The position numbers and the translations under genes were made by a program. Positions 1 through 8,387 of a DNA stretch of 64,000 nucleotides are shown here, in pieces. How positions within the stretch are numbered: the stretch's first letter is position 1; every line of letters starts with the position of its first letter. Source of the DNA: Mucilaginibacter corticis (GTDB taxonomy: Bacteria; Bacteroidota; Bacteroidia; Sphingobacteriales; Sphingobacteriaceae); the NCBI RefSeq assembly GCF_007558865.1, contig NZ_VLPK01000001.1, positions 1,736,001 to 1,800,000 on the forward strand, written 5' to 3'. The notes beneath the pieces were generated by a model, which made no database searches, had not been told where the DNA came from, and saw only the letters and a program-made list of their open reading frames with translations.

Positions 1-333
1 AGTAACGATACCCATTACCAGGCCACTGCGTACAATACCCTGAACTTTGCACCGGGCGCGCTTGCCGAAACAGCGGTGTCTACCAGCGCGCGGACATTTT
101 TGCCAACCACAGGCGGGCAGTCGTTAATTGAGGACCTTGTTGCGCAGGGCATAACCGGCGTTAAAGGTTATACCGACGAGCCATTATTGCAAGGCATAGC
201 TTCGCCAAGTATCCTGTTTAACCGCTATACCCAAGGCTGGACACTGGCAGAAAGTTTCTACGCCGCGTCGCGATTAGAGGGCTGGATGGGCATAGTAATA
301 GGCGACCCGATATGTAGGGCGTACGGAGAATGA
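1..333 (+). CDS. TIGR03790 family protein, C-terminal part (5' end outside window)
   Basis: The reading frame is open from base 1 and ends at TGA 331-333. It encodes the last 110 residues of a protein whose stretch from AETAVSTSAR to GDPIC differs from the C-terminus of the next gene at only three positions in about 87. It is therefore a tandem paralogue of that TIGR03790 protein. Only the conserved C-terminal part (TTGGQSLIEDL, KGYTDEPLLQG, SRLEGWMGIVIGDP) is visible, so nothing can be said about its signal peptide or start. Function unknown. Confidence 0.85.
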   Translation, partial: SNDTHYQATAYNTLNFAPGALAETAVSTSARTFLPTTGGQSLIEDLVAQGITGVKGYTDEPLLQGIASPSILFNRYTQGWTLAESFYAASRLEGWMGIVIGDPICRAYGE

Positions 334-638
334 GAAGATAATTGAATTTTATTGTTTATTCAGAGATTCAGTTTTTATATATCTTCAATCTGGTTTAATA
401 AGCTCTACAAGAGCTAGCGAAAATATTTTTGTAGTTTTTAAAATGAATTGGATTAAAAGTGCAAAATAATTACTTCCATTTTGTGCTTTTATAGATGCCT
501 CCTAACACATATATCAAATGCTTCCTCTGTCGCTCCCGCAAGCGTTCTCGCCTGTGGCGGCGTGCAGCTATAAGATTATTATAATTATTGTTAGTTTTAT
601 AAATGTAAGTTTCAAGAAAAACAATAATAATGTAGTGT
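334..638. other. Intergenic spacer between the two TIGR03790 genes
   Basis: This 305-base gap is AT-rich except for a GC-rich patch around 523-570. No conserved gene, hairpin terminator or canonical TAnnTTTG promoter was recognised. An antisense reading frame running through it into the next gene looks spurious. Confidence 0.4.
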
Positions 639-1910
639 ATGCAAACTAAAATTTTATTATTTCTCCTCGCATCTTTAACGATGTCATGTTCAAAGCAGCA
701 TTCAAGTTCAAAAGCAACTGCACCTGCAACTGGAACTGAGCAAAACCCGTCACTAATTAGTAGAGTTTTAGTGGTAAAAAATGCAAATAGCCCTATTTCC
801 GTCGCCATAGCAGATGACTATATGAAACGCCGTGGGGTTACCAATTCTATAAGTATCAATTGTCCGGATGGCGCTGTAAGCCAGTATCGGGAAACTATTG
901 CTTATCCTGATTATGTTACCGCTATCGAAACGCCGTTACTGGCTTATCTTAATACCCATAGTAATATTGATTTTATTGTTTTTACCAAAGGTGTACCCAT
1001 GAGGATAAGTAATGTGCCGAATAAGCCTTATGAGGGTGACTGTTCGTTAGATAGCCGGGTGGCCACCCTTGGCTACGAAAAAAACGCAGCCTCAAGTGTG
1101 GTTAATGTGAGTGACCCCAATTATGGCTCTACTTACGTCGGGACAGCCTGGGTCAATAAATTTTTTAACAGCGAAACCCGGTTCAGCCATAAAGCCTTTG
1201 GCGGTTATATGGTTACCCGGCTTGATGGCTACACGCTGGCCGACGCTATCGCCGTCACCACGCGTTCATTAGCGGCAGAAAATAATTTGAAGAACGGAGT
1301 TAAAAACGAGGGCCAGATCTTGCTGGATGCCTGTTCTGATTTCGACTTTCTGAATAAGGCCGCACAGCCATACACTTTACTTCCGGCAAATTATAAGCCA
1401 GGCCAAAGCCTCACAATTGTAAAAGAAAGTGCTTATGGCGAATATAATTCAGACATGGGTGTAGCTTATAATTATCTCAAATCAAAAAATATCCCTGTAC
1501 TGTATGATACTACGGCTGATTTTATTGGCCATAAAAATAACCTTGCCGGTTATGTTTCATGGGGCAGTAATGACGGTCATTATAGCGCGGCCAATTACAA
1601 TTCACTATATTTTTCACCCGGGGCCATTGCAGAAACTGCGGTATCTACCAGTGCACGTACATTGTTACCAACTACCGGCGGGCAATCGCTGATTGAAGAC
1701 CTTGTAGCGCAGGGCGTAACCGGCGTTAAAGGCTATACCGACGAGCCCTTATTGCAGGGGATAGCCTCGCCAAGCATCTTATTTAACCGCTACACCCGTG
1801 GCTGGACCCTGGCCGAAAGTTTCTACGCCGCGTCGCGCTTAGAAGGCTGGATGGGCATAGTAATTGGCGATCCGATATGTACGGCGTATGCTTCTTCGTC
1901 AAACAAATAA
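639..1910 (+). CDS. TIGR03790 family lipoprotein
   Basis: This is a 423-residue protein with a lipoprotein signal peptide: a short hydrophobic stretch ending in the lipobox LTMSC, so Cys17 is probably lipidated and the protein membrane-anchored. The mature part matches the TIGR03790 family by eye: an N-terminal SRVLVVKNANSPIS segment, an IDFIVFTKGVPMRI strand and a C-terminal GYTDEPLLQG/GDPI block. The biochemical role of this family is not known to me. It follows a truncated paralogue at the window start and converges with a fucosidase gene whose stop lies only 5 bases away. The start is the only ATG that gives a complete signal peptide. Confidence 0.85.
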   Translation: MQTKILLFLLASLTMSCSKQHSSSKATAPATGTEQNPSLISRVLVVKNANSPISVAIADDYMKRRGVTNSISINCPDGAVSQYRETIAYPDYVTAIETPLLAYLNTHSNIDFIVFTKGVPMRISNVPNKPYEGDCSLDSRVATLGYEKNAASSVVNVSDPNYGSTYVGTAWVNKFFNSETRFSHKAFGGYMVTRLDGYTLADAIAVTTRSLAAENNLKNGVKNEGQILLDACSDFDFLNKAAQPYTLLPANYKPGQSLTIVKESAYGEYNSDMGVAYNYLKSKNIPVLYDTTADFIGHKNNLAGYVSWGSNDGHYSAANYNSLYFSPGAIAETAVSTSARTLLPTTGGQSLIEDLVAQGVTGVKGYTDEPLLQGIASPSILFNRYTRGWTLAESFYAASRLEGWMGIVIGDPICTAYASSSNK

Positions 1911-1915
1911 CTGAT

Positions 1916-3262
1916 CTACGAAACCACTATTGGCGCACCGCCGATCATTTCTTTTGATGCATTGTCGCCCAGTTCAAGTGTAATGATGGTATCGATATTG
2001 TCTTGCTGGGCGGGTGGTAAAGTGATAGTTAAGTATTTACCATCACGTGTAAGTGCCGGTTTGTTTTGCGGATTGGTAAGGTTGCCGCATTTTAAAATTT
2101 TAGCTTTCAAATCAGGTAAGCGTAATTGATTACCGTTCCATTTGGCAATGTGCAGGTACACTTTGTTCTCTTTAAAGGTAGCGCCGCCCCACTGGTCGTT
2201 TTTATACGGTCCGCCTTTAGTACCATAAATACTTTCCCCATATTTTTTTAACCAGGTACCCATCTCTGTTAACCTGTTGGCCTGGTCGGCAGGAATGATC
2301 CCGGTTGCGTCTGGGCCTACATCCAGTAAAAGATTACCGTCGCCGGTAGCGCAATTGATAAGCCCTTTAATGCATTCTTCATAAGAGCGGATCTTACCAT
2401 CCGGGCGATAAGACCAGCCGCCGCCATCGGGCGTTGCCACAATAGACATACAGCTTTCCCATGGGCGTGTATTTTGAAAGCTGCCTATGTTTTGTTCAGG
2501 GGTGTCCCAATCGCCAACGTAGGGTGCCGGCTGTTTATTATAGTCACCAAGTACGGCAAGCCTGTTATTCATAACAATGTTGGGTTGTAGTTTTTTCACC
2601 AGGTCAAATGTTTCGCTTATGTTCCAGAAATTTACCAGGTCGCCTTTGCCATAACTATCCCACCAAATAATGTCAACCTTGCCATAGTTGGTCAGCAGTT
2701 CTTTCACCTGGCCGTTCATGTAGCTTACATATGCTTTGTTATCACCAATGCCATATTGTGGATTATGCCAATCGCGCGGCGAATAATAGATGCCAAACTT
2801 AATACCGGCTTTGTGGCAGGCATCGGCTAACTGTTTTATAACATCTTTTCCATAAGGAGTATGCATGATCGAATAGCCGGTAAGTTTGGTGTCCCACATA
2901 CAAAAACCACCATGATGCTTTGCGGTGAAAACTATATATTTCATACCTGCCGCTTTTGCCAGGTTAACCCATGCGGTCGCATTAAAGCTTGTCGGGTTAA
3001 ATTTTTCATACAGATGATCATAAACGGGATCTTCTACATAACCTGCCGGATCACCGAAAATATCTAAAGGTTTTGATCCTTTACGCGACCAGCTGATCTC
3101 TGTACCGGCAATGCTCGACATATCCCAATGGATAAACATACCAAACCGGGCATCTGTAAACCATTTTAATTGTTGCTTTTCTGTTGCAGCAGTGCTGTTT
3201 TGTCCTTTTGCTGTAAGCGATACGGATATCAGAATGATCAAAAATGCGGTGATTTTTTGCAT
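1916..3262 (-). CDS. Secreted alpha-L-fucosidase, GH29
   Basis: Glycoside hydrolase family 29 enzyme (448 aa) expected to release terminal alpha-L-fucose from glycans in the periplasm or outside the cell. A signal peptide (MQKITAFLIILISVSLTAKG) is followed by GH29 landmarks: RFGMFIHWD near the N-terminus, AKHHGGFCMWD, IKFGIYYSPRDWH and KVDIIWWDSYG, whose Asp fits the family nucleophile. An upstream in-frame ATG at 3334 exists, but ATG 3262 is preferred because it opens the signal peptide and has an AAGGAG sequence five bases upstream. No sugar-utilisation operon surrounds it; the neighbours are a lipoprotein gene (convergent) and a small secreted protein. Confidence 0.93.
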   Translation of the reverse strand: MQKITAFLIILISVSLTAKGQNSTAATEKQQLKWFTDARFGMFIHWDMSSIAGTEISWSRKGSKPLDIFGDPAGYVEDPVYDHLYEKFNPTSFNATAWVNLAKAAGMKYIVFTAKHHGGFCMWDTKLTGYSIMHTPYGKDVIKQLADACHKAGIKFGIYYSPRDWHNPQYGIGDNKAYVSYMNGQVKELLTNYGKVDIIWWDSYGKGDLVNFWNISETFDLVKKLQPNIVMNNRLAVLGDYNKQPAPYVGDWDTPEQNIGSFQNTRPWESCMSIVATPDGGGWSYRPDGKIRSYEECIKGLINCATGDGNLLLDVGPDATGIIPADQANRLTEMGTWLKKYGESIYGTKGGPYKNDQWGGATFKENKVYLHIAKWNGNQLRLPDLKAKILKCGNLTNPQNKPALTRDGKYLTITLPPAQQDNIDTIITLELGDNASKEMIGGAPIVVS

Positions 3263-3267
3263 AACAA

Positions 3268-3273
3268 CTCCTT
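3268..3273 (-). promoter_or_regulatory. Shine-Dalgarno that fixes the fucosidase start
   Basis: AAGGAG on the minus strand, five bases before ATG 3262. Strong Shine-Dalgarno sequences are rare in this window, so this one decides between the two in-frame start codons. Confidence 0.7.
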
Positions 3274-3569
3274 GTAGATTTATTGGCTGTAATAATTGGA
3301 TAGATAAATAAACGAATAAATTATTAATAATCACCTCATTGATCGCACGAAACCGGAAAATTAGCGATGAGAGATTGGCTGTGGTTTAGGGGATAAGATC
3401 TCTTAAAAAGTCGCAGGTATATAGCAATCACAATAGGGCAAGTGTAGCATGTTTTAATTAAACACTGATTAAAAAAATATACACTCTAACAGTAATAGGT
3501 TAAAATACAACTGTAAAAATCTATTGGCAGTAAAATTGTAATACAAAGCCTACACAACAAACAATACCC

Positions 3570-3914
3570 ATGAAAACTAAAAATAAATTCACAATCGCTT
3601 TATTGTCTGCAGGGATCTTCTCTGTGACATTGGTAAATGCCCAGGATCATAGCGTGGGTCATAAAATTGGTAGTGCCGCAAAAGATGCGGGCCATGCAAC
3701 CGCAGTAGCTGCAAAAGATGTAGGCCATAAAACATCAGAAGTAAGTGTAAAAGGCGCCGCCGCCGTTACCGGTAAAAGGTATAAAAACCACTGGGCGCCA
3801 ACCGGCGAATTGGTATATATTGACAAGCATTCGCGCTATTATTATGTTGATAAACGCGGTCATTATCAATACCTGAAAAAATCTGAATTAAGAACTAAAC
3901 CTTTAAAACACTAA
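3570..3914 (+). CDS. Small secreted protein with LEA-like repeats
   Basis: This is a 114-residue protein I cannot assign to a named family. A signal peptide ends near VNAQD (residues 22-26). Residues 27-65 contain repeated units of the type HKIGSAAKDAGHAT and AVAAKDVGHKTSE, a polar Ala/Lys/Gly helix pattern reminiscent of late-embryogenesis-abundant stress proteins. The basic C-terminus is rich in Tyr, His and Lys (SRYYYVDKRGHYQYLKK). It stands alone and is followed by a possible 21-residue peptide and a terminator. A periplasmic stress or surface role is only a guess. Confidence 0.7.
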   Translation: MKTKNKFTIALLSAGIFSVTLVNAQDHSVGHKIGSAAKDAGHATAVAAKDVGHKTSEVSVKGAAAVTGKRYKNHWAPTGELVYIDKHSRYYYVDKRGHYQYLKKSELRTKPLKH

Positions 3915-3947
3915 AAGGTCATATACACACAAACTACCATCTGCATT

Positions 3948-4013
3948 ATGAAAACATATGCATTAATAGCCGTGCACGTACTTACTGCTATCTTGCTTTT
4001 AAGTATGTCGTAA
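3948..4013 (+). CDS. Possible 21-residue membrane peptide
   Basis: A very short frame, MKTYALIAVHVLTAILLLSMS, begins 33 bases after the preceding stop and ends 30 bases before a rho-independent terminator. It is almost wholly hydrophobic and could be a single-span membrane peptide co-transcribed with the secreted protein. No Shine-Dalgarno is visible, and chance cannot be excluded at this length. Confidence 0.3.
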   Translation: MKTYALIAVHVLTAILLLSMS

Positions 4014-4042
4014 TTTAAAGGATTTGACGAAAGTCAAAATAA

Positions 4043-4092
4043 AGATCAAAAACCGGTTTTCACAATTGTTCGCCGGCTTTTGGTCTTTTTTT
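4043..4092 (+). terminator. Rho-independent terminator
   Basis: AGATCAAAAACCGG at 4043-4056 pairs with CCGGCTTTTGGTCT at 4073-4086 (14 pairs including a G-U), followed by a run of T to 4092. It ends the transcript of the small secreted protein. Confidence 0.8.
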
Positions 4093-4110
4093 GTTTACGA
4101 TAATTACTCC

Positions 4111-4144
4111 CAAAACAAAAGCCCCTCCGATTAATCGAAGAGGC
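4111..4144 (-). terminator. Rho-independent terminator of the helicase gene
   Basis: On the minus strand GCCTCTTCGAT pairs over 11 positions (two G-U) with ATCGGAGGGGC and is followed by TTTTGTTTTG. It lies about 110 bases past the helicase stop, beyond a word palindrome. Confidence 0.7.
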
Positions 4145-4182
4145 CCTGTAACTAAAACTAAACTAAAAACTATTTTTTTGAG

Positions 4183-4252
4183 TGATCAGAGGTTAGTTAA
4201 TCAGAGATTAGTCAAATTGGGTCTAACTAATCTCTGATCTCTAATCACAAAT
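4183..4252. repeat. Word palindrome (ATCTCTGAT type)
   Basis: ATCAGAGATTAGT (4200-4212) is perfectly complementary to ACTAATCTCTGAT (4226-4238). Outer copies of the same word (GATCAGAGGTTAG, GATCTCTAATCAC) extend the element up to the helicase stop codon. It shares its words with the element at 8388-8462. Confidence 0.75.
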
Positions 4253-4256
4253 TAAC

Positions 4257-6110
4257 TTAAAACCTGCGTCTGCGTTCCGGGCGATCTTCACGGCGTTTGC
4301 CTGAAAAATCGCGGAAACCGGCGTTGTTAGGATTGCTGTTACCTCTGTAACCGCCTTCGCGACGCTCGCCACCACCACCACCACTACGGTTGTAGCCACC
4401 GCCACCTTCGCGACGTTCGCCACCACGGTAACCGCCTTCACGACGGTCGCCACCACTACGGCTGGTGCTTGTACCTTCGCCTGATACTTCTATCCTTACT
4501 TCACGGCCTTTAAATTCAACACCTTTAAAAGCTTCCATCACTTTTGCAGACTCATCATTAGGTACTTCAAAGAAAGAGTAAACACCCTTAACATCTATTT
4601 TACCTACTGTACGGCCGCTAATTTTGGCATTGTTGCAAATGTAACCTAACAGGTCGCCACGGTTAAATTCATCAACAGAACCTAAGTTTATAAATAAACG
4701 GGTATATTCTGATTTGCCGCCAAAATCACGTGGTGCGCGATCTCCGCGTTCGCCACGGTCACGGTCAAAACGACCTTCTTCAACAGGAGCGTTCAGATCA
4801 GGCGCGTTTTTGTAATAATCTAAGAAGCGGTTAAACTCGATAGATGCAAAACGTTTAATGAAATCTTCTTTAGTAAGATCTTTAAACTCTTCCATAATGC
4901 GCGGAAGATATTGTTCTATCTGCTGCTCATTAACCTCAACGTCATGTATTTTATGTACGATAGAGAATAATTGTTTTTCGCAAACGTCAAAACCTGTAGG
5001 GATATCAGCTTTAACAAATTTTTTGCCTATGCTTCTTTCTATTTGGCGGATCTTGCCTAATTCTTTAGCGTTGATGATAGAGATAGATACACCTGTTTTA
5101 CCGGCACGTGCTGTACGGCCACTACGGTGGGTGTAATTCTCAACCTCGTCAGGTAATGAATAGTTAATAACGTGTGTTACGTCGTTAACGTCAATACCAC
5201 GTGCGGCAACGTCAGTAGCAATTAATAATTGCAGGTTACGCTCGCGGTAGCGTTTCATTACTTTATCGCGTTGTTGTTGTGACAGGTCACCGTGTAATGA
5301 ATCGGCATTGTAACCATCTTTCATTAACGCTTCGGCAATGTCCTGAGTTTCGATCTTGGTACGGCAAAATACAATACCAAAGATATCGGGGTTAAAATCA
5401 ACAATGCGTTTAAATGCGGCGTACTTATCACGGGCACGTACAATGTAGTACTCGTGCTCAATGTTAGCGTTGCCGGTGTTTTTAGTACCCATGGTAAGCT
5501 CAAACGGCTCATTCATGTACTTTTTAGCTATGCGCCTAACTTCGGCCGGCATAGTTGCAGAAAACAACCATGTTTTCTTGGTTTCCGGTGTAGTAGACAG
5601 GATACTGTCAATATCTTCCTGAAAGCCCATATTGAGCATTTCATCAGCTTCATCCAATACTACAAATTTTACCTGTGTAAAATCAATAGCCTTACGGTTG
5701 ATGATATCAAGCATACGGCCAGGTGTAGCAACAACAATTTGTACACCACGACGGATCTGGCGTAACTGGTCAGAAATACTGGCTCCGCCATAAACGGCAA
5801 CAACGTTAACGTTGTCCATTTTTTTGGAGTAGTTCTTTATGTCATTAGCAATTTGCAAGCAAAGCTCGCGTGTTGGGCATAAAACAAGTGCCTGTGGATG
5901 ATTTTCTTCGAAATCCAACAGTTCTAATAGTGGCAGGCCAAAGGCAGCAGTCTTACCGGTCCCGGTTTGGGCTAATCCGACAAAATCGTTGCTGCCTGTT
6001 AACAATACCGGGATTGACTGTTCCTGGATTGGTGTAGGGTTTTCGAACCCTAACTCAGAGATGGCATTAACAATATCATGACGGATTCCCAGATTTAAAA
6101 ATGGGTTCAT
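4257..6110 (-). CDS. deaD: DEAD-box RNA helicase with C-terminal RNA-binding and RGG tail
   Basis: ATP-dependent RNA helicase (617 aa), likely acting in ribosome assembly, mRNA decay or cold adaptation. All core motifs are present in order: Q motif (GFENPTPIQEQ), motif I AQTGTGKT, Ia PTRELCLQIA, TPGR, DEAD, SAT, ATDVAARGIDV and HRSGRTARAG, within residues 1-370. Residues about 480-555 look like the RRM-type DbpA/CsdA RNA-binding domain (RLFINLGSVDEF), and the last 60 residues are an Arg/Gly-rich tail. This architecture fits DeaD/CsdA-type enzymes of Bacteroidetes. It is monocistronic with its own promoter and terminator. The exact orthologue within the DEAD family is uncertain. Confidence 0.95.
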   Translation of the reverse strand: MNPFLNLGIRHDIVNAISELGFENPTPIQEQSIPVLLTGSNDFVGLAQTGTGKTAAFGLPLLELLDFEENHPQALVLCPTRELCLQIANDIKNYSKKMDNVNVVAVYGGASISDQLRQIRRGVQIVVATPGRMLDIINRKAIDFTQVKFVVLDEADEMLNMGFQEDIDSILSTTPETKKTWLFSATMPAEVRRIAKKYMNEPFELTMGTKNTGNANIEHEYYIVRARDKYAAFKRIVDFNPDIFGIVFCRTKIETQDIAEALMKDGYNADSLHGDLSQQQRDKVMKRYRERNLQLLIATDVAARGIDVNDVTHVINYSLPDEVENYTHRSGRTARAGKTGVSISIINAKELGKIRQIERSIGKKFVKADIPTGFDVCEKQLFSIVHKIHDVEVNEQQIEQYLPRIMEEFKDLTKEDFIKRFASIEFNRFLDYYKNAPDLNAPVEEGRFDRDRGERGDRAPRDFGGKSEYTRLFINLGSVDEFNRGDLLGYICNNAKISGRTVGKIDVKGVYSFFEVPNDESAKVMEAFKGVEFKGREVRIEVSGEGTSTSRSGGDRREGGYRGGERREGGGGYNRSGGGGGERREGGYRGNSNPNNAGFRDFSGKRREDRPERRRRF

Positions 6111-6151
6111 GATTTAAAATAACGTATTTGGCTACATCGCCAAATCGGGCG

Positions 6152-6182
6152 CAAAGGTAGGGTTTATTATTGAGTATTGCAA
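6152..6182 (-). promoter_or_regulatory. Bacteroidetes-type promoter of the helicase gene
   Basis: Minus strand: TTG (6180-6182), a 20-base spacer, then TACCTTTG (6152-6159). This matches the sigma-ABfr consensus (TTTG ... TAnnTTTG). The predicted transcript start is near 6147, giving a leader of roughly 37 bases before ATG 6110. Confidence 0.7.
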
Positions 6183-6255
6183 GTGTGCATTATGTTTAAA
6201 AAAATAGGTTTGTGAAAGAAGTTTTTTTAATTTTATGTTTAATAGATAAGTTGTT

Positions 6256-6489
6256 ATGGATATTCAGGCTGAAAAATTAGATTTAATAAGGTGGCTTACG
6301 GAAGTGACTGAACCATCGGTAATTAAAAGTTTTATAGCTTTAAAAGAAAAAGAGCAGAACGATTGGTGGGATGATATAAGCGAAATAGAAAAAGAACAAA
6401 TTGCAGAAGGCTTGGCTCAGGCCGATAGGGGCGAGGTAATACCTCATAAAGAAGTGATGGCTAAATATCAAAAATGGCTTTCGAAATAG
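6256..6489 (+). CDS. Antitoxin of a type II toxin-antitoxin pair
   Basis: This is a 77-residue, highly acidic protein rich in Glu, Asp and Trp (EKEQNDWWDDISEIEKEQ). It precedes and overlaps a ParE-like toxin gene by 16 bases, the usual antitoxin-first order. The C-terminal EVIPHKEVMAKYQKWL resembles the toxin-binding end of small antitoxins found beside ParE toxins in Bacteroidetes. No DNA-binding domain is obvious at the N-terminus, so autoregulation is uncertain. It is assigned mainly by its partner. Confidence 0.75.
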   Translation: MDIQAEKLDLIRWLTEVTEPSVIKSFIALKEKEQNDWWDDISEIEKEQIAEGLAQADRGEVIPHKEVMAKYQKWLSK

Positions 6490-6767
6490 TCTGGACCAAG
6501 CGGGCTGTAAAGGGATACGATAACATAATAAATTATCTCGAAAGTAATTGGTCGGACAGAGAGATTTCAAGATTTGTAATTGAAACCAATAGGTTTTTTG
6601 AAAGCTTGATGCTGCATCCCGAGTTATTAAGGAAGTCTGTCAGGCACAAAAATCTTCACAGAGGCCCAATAAATCCGCTTACGATATTAACCTATCGTAT
6701 CAAACCACGCAAAAAGCAAATCGAACTTATTAATATCAGGGGCGCTAGACAAAAGCCGTTGCCCTAA
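6474..6767 (+). CDS. RelE/ParE-family toxin
   Basis: This is a 97-residue basic protein with the ParE/RelE fold signature: an N-terminal strand FEIVWTKRAVKGYDNIINYLE, a central helix, then LTILTYRIKPRKKQIELINIRGARQ with the terminal strand and Arg typical of the family. ParE members poison DNA gyrase and RelE members cleave mRNA; which applies here cannot be read from the sequence. It is translationally coupled to the antitoxin and its stop overlaps the lspA stop by four bases on the opposite strand. Confidence 0.85.
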   Translation: MAFEIVWTKRAVKGYDNIINYLESNWSDREISRFVIETNRFFESLMLHPELLRKSVRHKNLHRGPINPLTILTYRIKPRKKQIELINIRGARQKPLP

Positions 6768-7276
6768 ACATTATCCGGCTTTAACAGCCCTTTATTCTTA
6801 CTGTTATAAACAATAAATAAACCGATAACACCTGCGGTAATATACATATCGGCTACGTTGAAAATGCCGGTGCGGAGGTCGCTGATACCCATGTTCATGA
6901 AATCGGTCACGTGGCGATCGTACGCAATGCGGTCGATGATATTGCCAAGCCCGCCGGCTATGATCAGTGTAAAAAGAAATAATTTAAACGTGGTAAAGTT
7001 GTTGATCTGCCTGATCACGTAAATAAATAATGCGATCATTATTAACAACGGCACTATGCTTAGCAGCCAAAAACTTGCGGCTTTGGGTAAGTCGTCGCCA
7101 AAGCTTAGGGCCGCGCCGGTATTCTCTACATACTCAAAACGAAAGGTATCATGAAAGTATGATTTAGGCTCTGCATACATTAAATGTTCTTTGGCCAGTT
7201 GCTTGGTTATACGGTCTATACCAATAAACGCCACGCACGTAAGGCTGAACAGTACTATTTTTTGCCAGGTTTTCAT
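6764..7276 (-). CDS. lspA: Lipoprotein signal peptidase (signal peptidase II)
   Basis: Inner-membrane aspartic protease (170 aa) that removes signal peptides from diacylglyceryl-prolipoproteins. Four membrane segments are visible, with the conserved DRITKQLA, VENTGAALSFG, GNIIDR, VTDFMN and FNVADMYITAG blocks. Asp125 (VTDF) and Asp143 (NVAD) fit the catalytic pair. The protein is of normal length. It lies 8 bases downstream of the DUF4293 gene and is probably co-transcribed with it. Substrates would include the many lipoproteins encoded in this window. Confidence 0.96.
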   Translation of the reverse strand: MKTWQKIVLFSLTCVAFIGIDRITKQLAKEHLMYAEPKSYFHDTFRFEYVENTGAALSFGDDLPKAASFWLLSIVPLLIMIALFIYVIRQINNFTTFKLFLFTLIIAGGLGNIIDRIAYDRHVTDFMNMGISDLRTGIFNVADMYITAGVIGLFIVYNSKNKGLLKPDNV

Positions 7277-7284
7277 ATTGGAAA

Positions 7285-7752
7285 TTAACGCAGTCTGTCA
7301 GCAGAACGTACCAGCTTCTCGTCTTTTTGTATGGATTTTTGCGCCAGTACGATCAATAGCAGGCTTAATGAGAGTAAAATAATGCCGATACCGAAATTAC
7401 TCATATTAACATAAGCGGTACCAATAACATTCTTAACCGCCTGCGACACCCAGTAGCTATACCCAATTATAATCAGTAATAAGCCATAGCAAAAGTAGAT
7501 CTGCTTTTTGCGGTTCTTGTAAAAAAAGATGGTAGCAACAGGCAATAGCGCAACTAATGCCGTGCCTATGCTAAGCAGTGTGAAGAAATCCGTGTGGACG
7601 GATTGCCCGTTCACATCCTGGAAAATGCCTGTTACCATAATGGTTACCGGCTTACCGTTTACATAAACGCCGTGTACCAGCGGAAAAAGAAACAGGGCCG
7701 CCAATACCAGCCCGGCAAATAAAAGATATATAGTTTGGATACGTTGTAACAT
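7285..7752 (-). CDS. DUF4293 family membrane protein
   Basis: This is a 155-residue integral membrane protein with four hydrophobic segments; its start MLQRIQTIYLLFAG is characteristic of DUF4293, a Bacteroidetes-specific family of unknown function. ATG 7752 is chosen over the upstream ATG 7773 because family members begin at this motif. The basic C-terminus (QKDEKLVRSADRLR) is likely cytoplasmic. It is probably in an operon with lspA. Confidence 0.88.
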   Translation of the reverse strand: MLQRIQTIYLLFAGLVLAALFLFPLVHGVYVNGKPVTIMVTGIFQDVNGQSVHTDFFTLLSIGTALVALLPVATIFFYKNRKKQIYFCYGLLLIIIGYSYWVSQAVKNVIGTAYVNMSNFGIGIILLSLSLLLIVLAQKSIQKDEKLVRSADRLR

Positions 7753-7868
7753 GATAGATAAAATATGTGGCAAATATAATTGCGGCTTTTGATATAATTA
7801 TCATGCAGGCAGTACATTATTATATTATAAATAAAATCGTAGCTTTAGGGTACTAATTAGTACAGTAC

Positions 7869-8387
7869 ATGGCCGATACCCCTGGAGCTTCAATCTCTCC
7901 GAAAGATGTGAAGATTGAAGACAATCACCTGAAACGAATTTTTCTTGAACATTTAAACGGCATTTACTTCGGTAAACAGCACCTGCTTGAATTTTTTAAC
8001 GAGATCGAAATAATCGCGTCGCTGCAGCAGTTAAAATTAGCTGTTGACGAGTTGCGCAACGACACCAATAACCAGATCCTGCAGATGGACGAGATCTACC
8101 GGTCTGTCCATAGTGCGCCCGCAAAAACAAGTGTGCTGGGGATGAAAGCCATGACGCTGGAAGCCTATTTGTCGGTCATAAAATCAGGCAAGACACCCGC
8201 CGAACGTGATGTGTTCATCTTATTTTATATCCAGATCATTGAGGGTATTGAAGTAACCTATTTTAAAGTTTTAAAAAACCTGGCCAAATCAATCGGATAT
8301 AGTAACACCTTCCTTGATCAGCCTTTTGATACGGCGGTTGAGAATAAGTTTCTGTTTGAAACTATTTACAAGGAATACATTTCTTAG
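7869..8387 (+). CDS. YciE/YciF-like ferritin-like protein (DUF892)
   Basis: This is a 172-residue helical protein. LKRIFLEHLNGIYFGKQHLLEFF near the N-terminus and GMKAMTLEAYLSVIKSG in the middle match the DUF892/YciE-YciF family, small ferritin-like four-helix bundles induced by stress in enterobacteria. Glu and His residues that could bind a metal are present in helices 1 and 4 (FIQIIEGIEVTYF region), but the set cannot be verified by eye. TAGCTTTA about 25 bases upstream may be its -7 element. Function not established. Confidence 0.8.
   Translation: MADTPGASISPKDVKIEDNHLKRIFLEHLNGIYFGKQHLLEFFNEIEIIASLQQLKLAVDELRNDTNNQILQMDEIYRSVHSAPAKTSVLGMKAMTLEAYLSVIKSGKTPAERDVFILFYIQIIEGIEVTYFKVLKNLAKSIGYSNTFLDQPFDTAVENKFLFETIYKEYIS

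Noticed and set aside
470-808. 112-codon antisense frame before and over the second TIGR03790 gene
   Set aside because: It overlaps the real signal peptide region in antisense, has no recognisable domain and starts inside the coding sequence.
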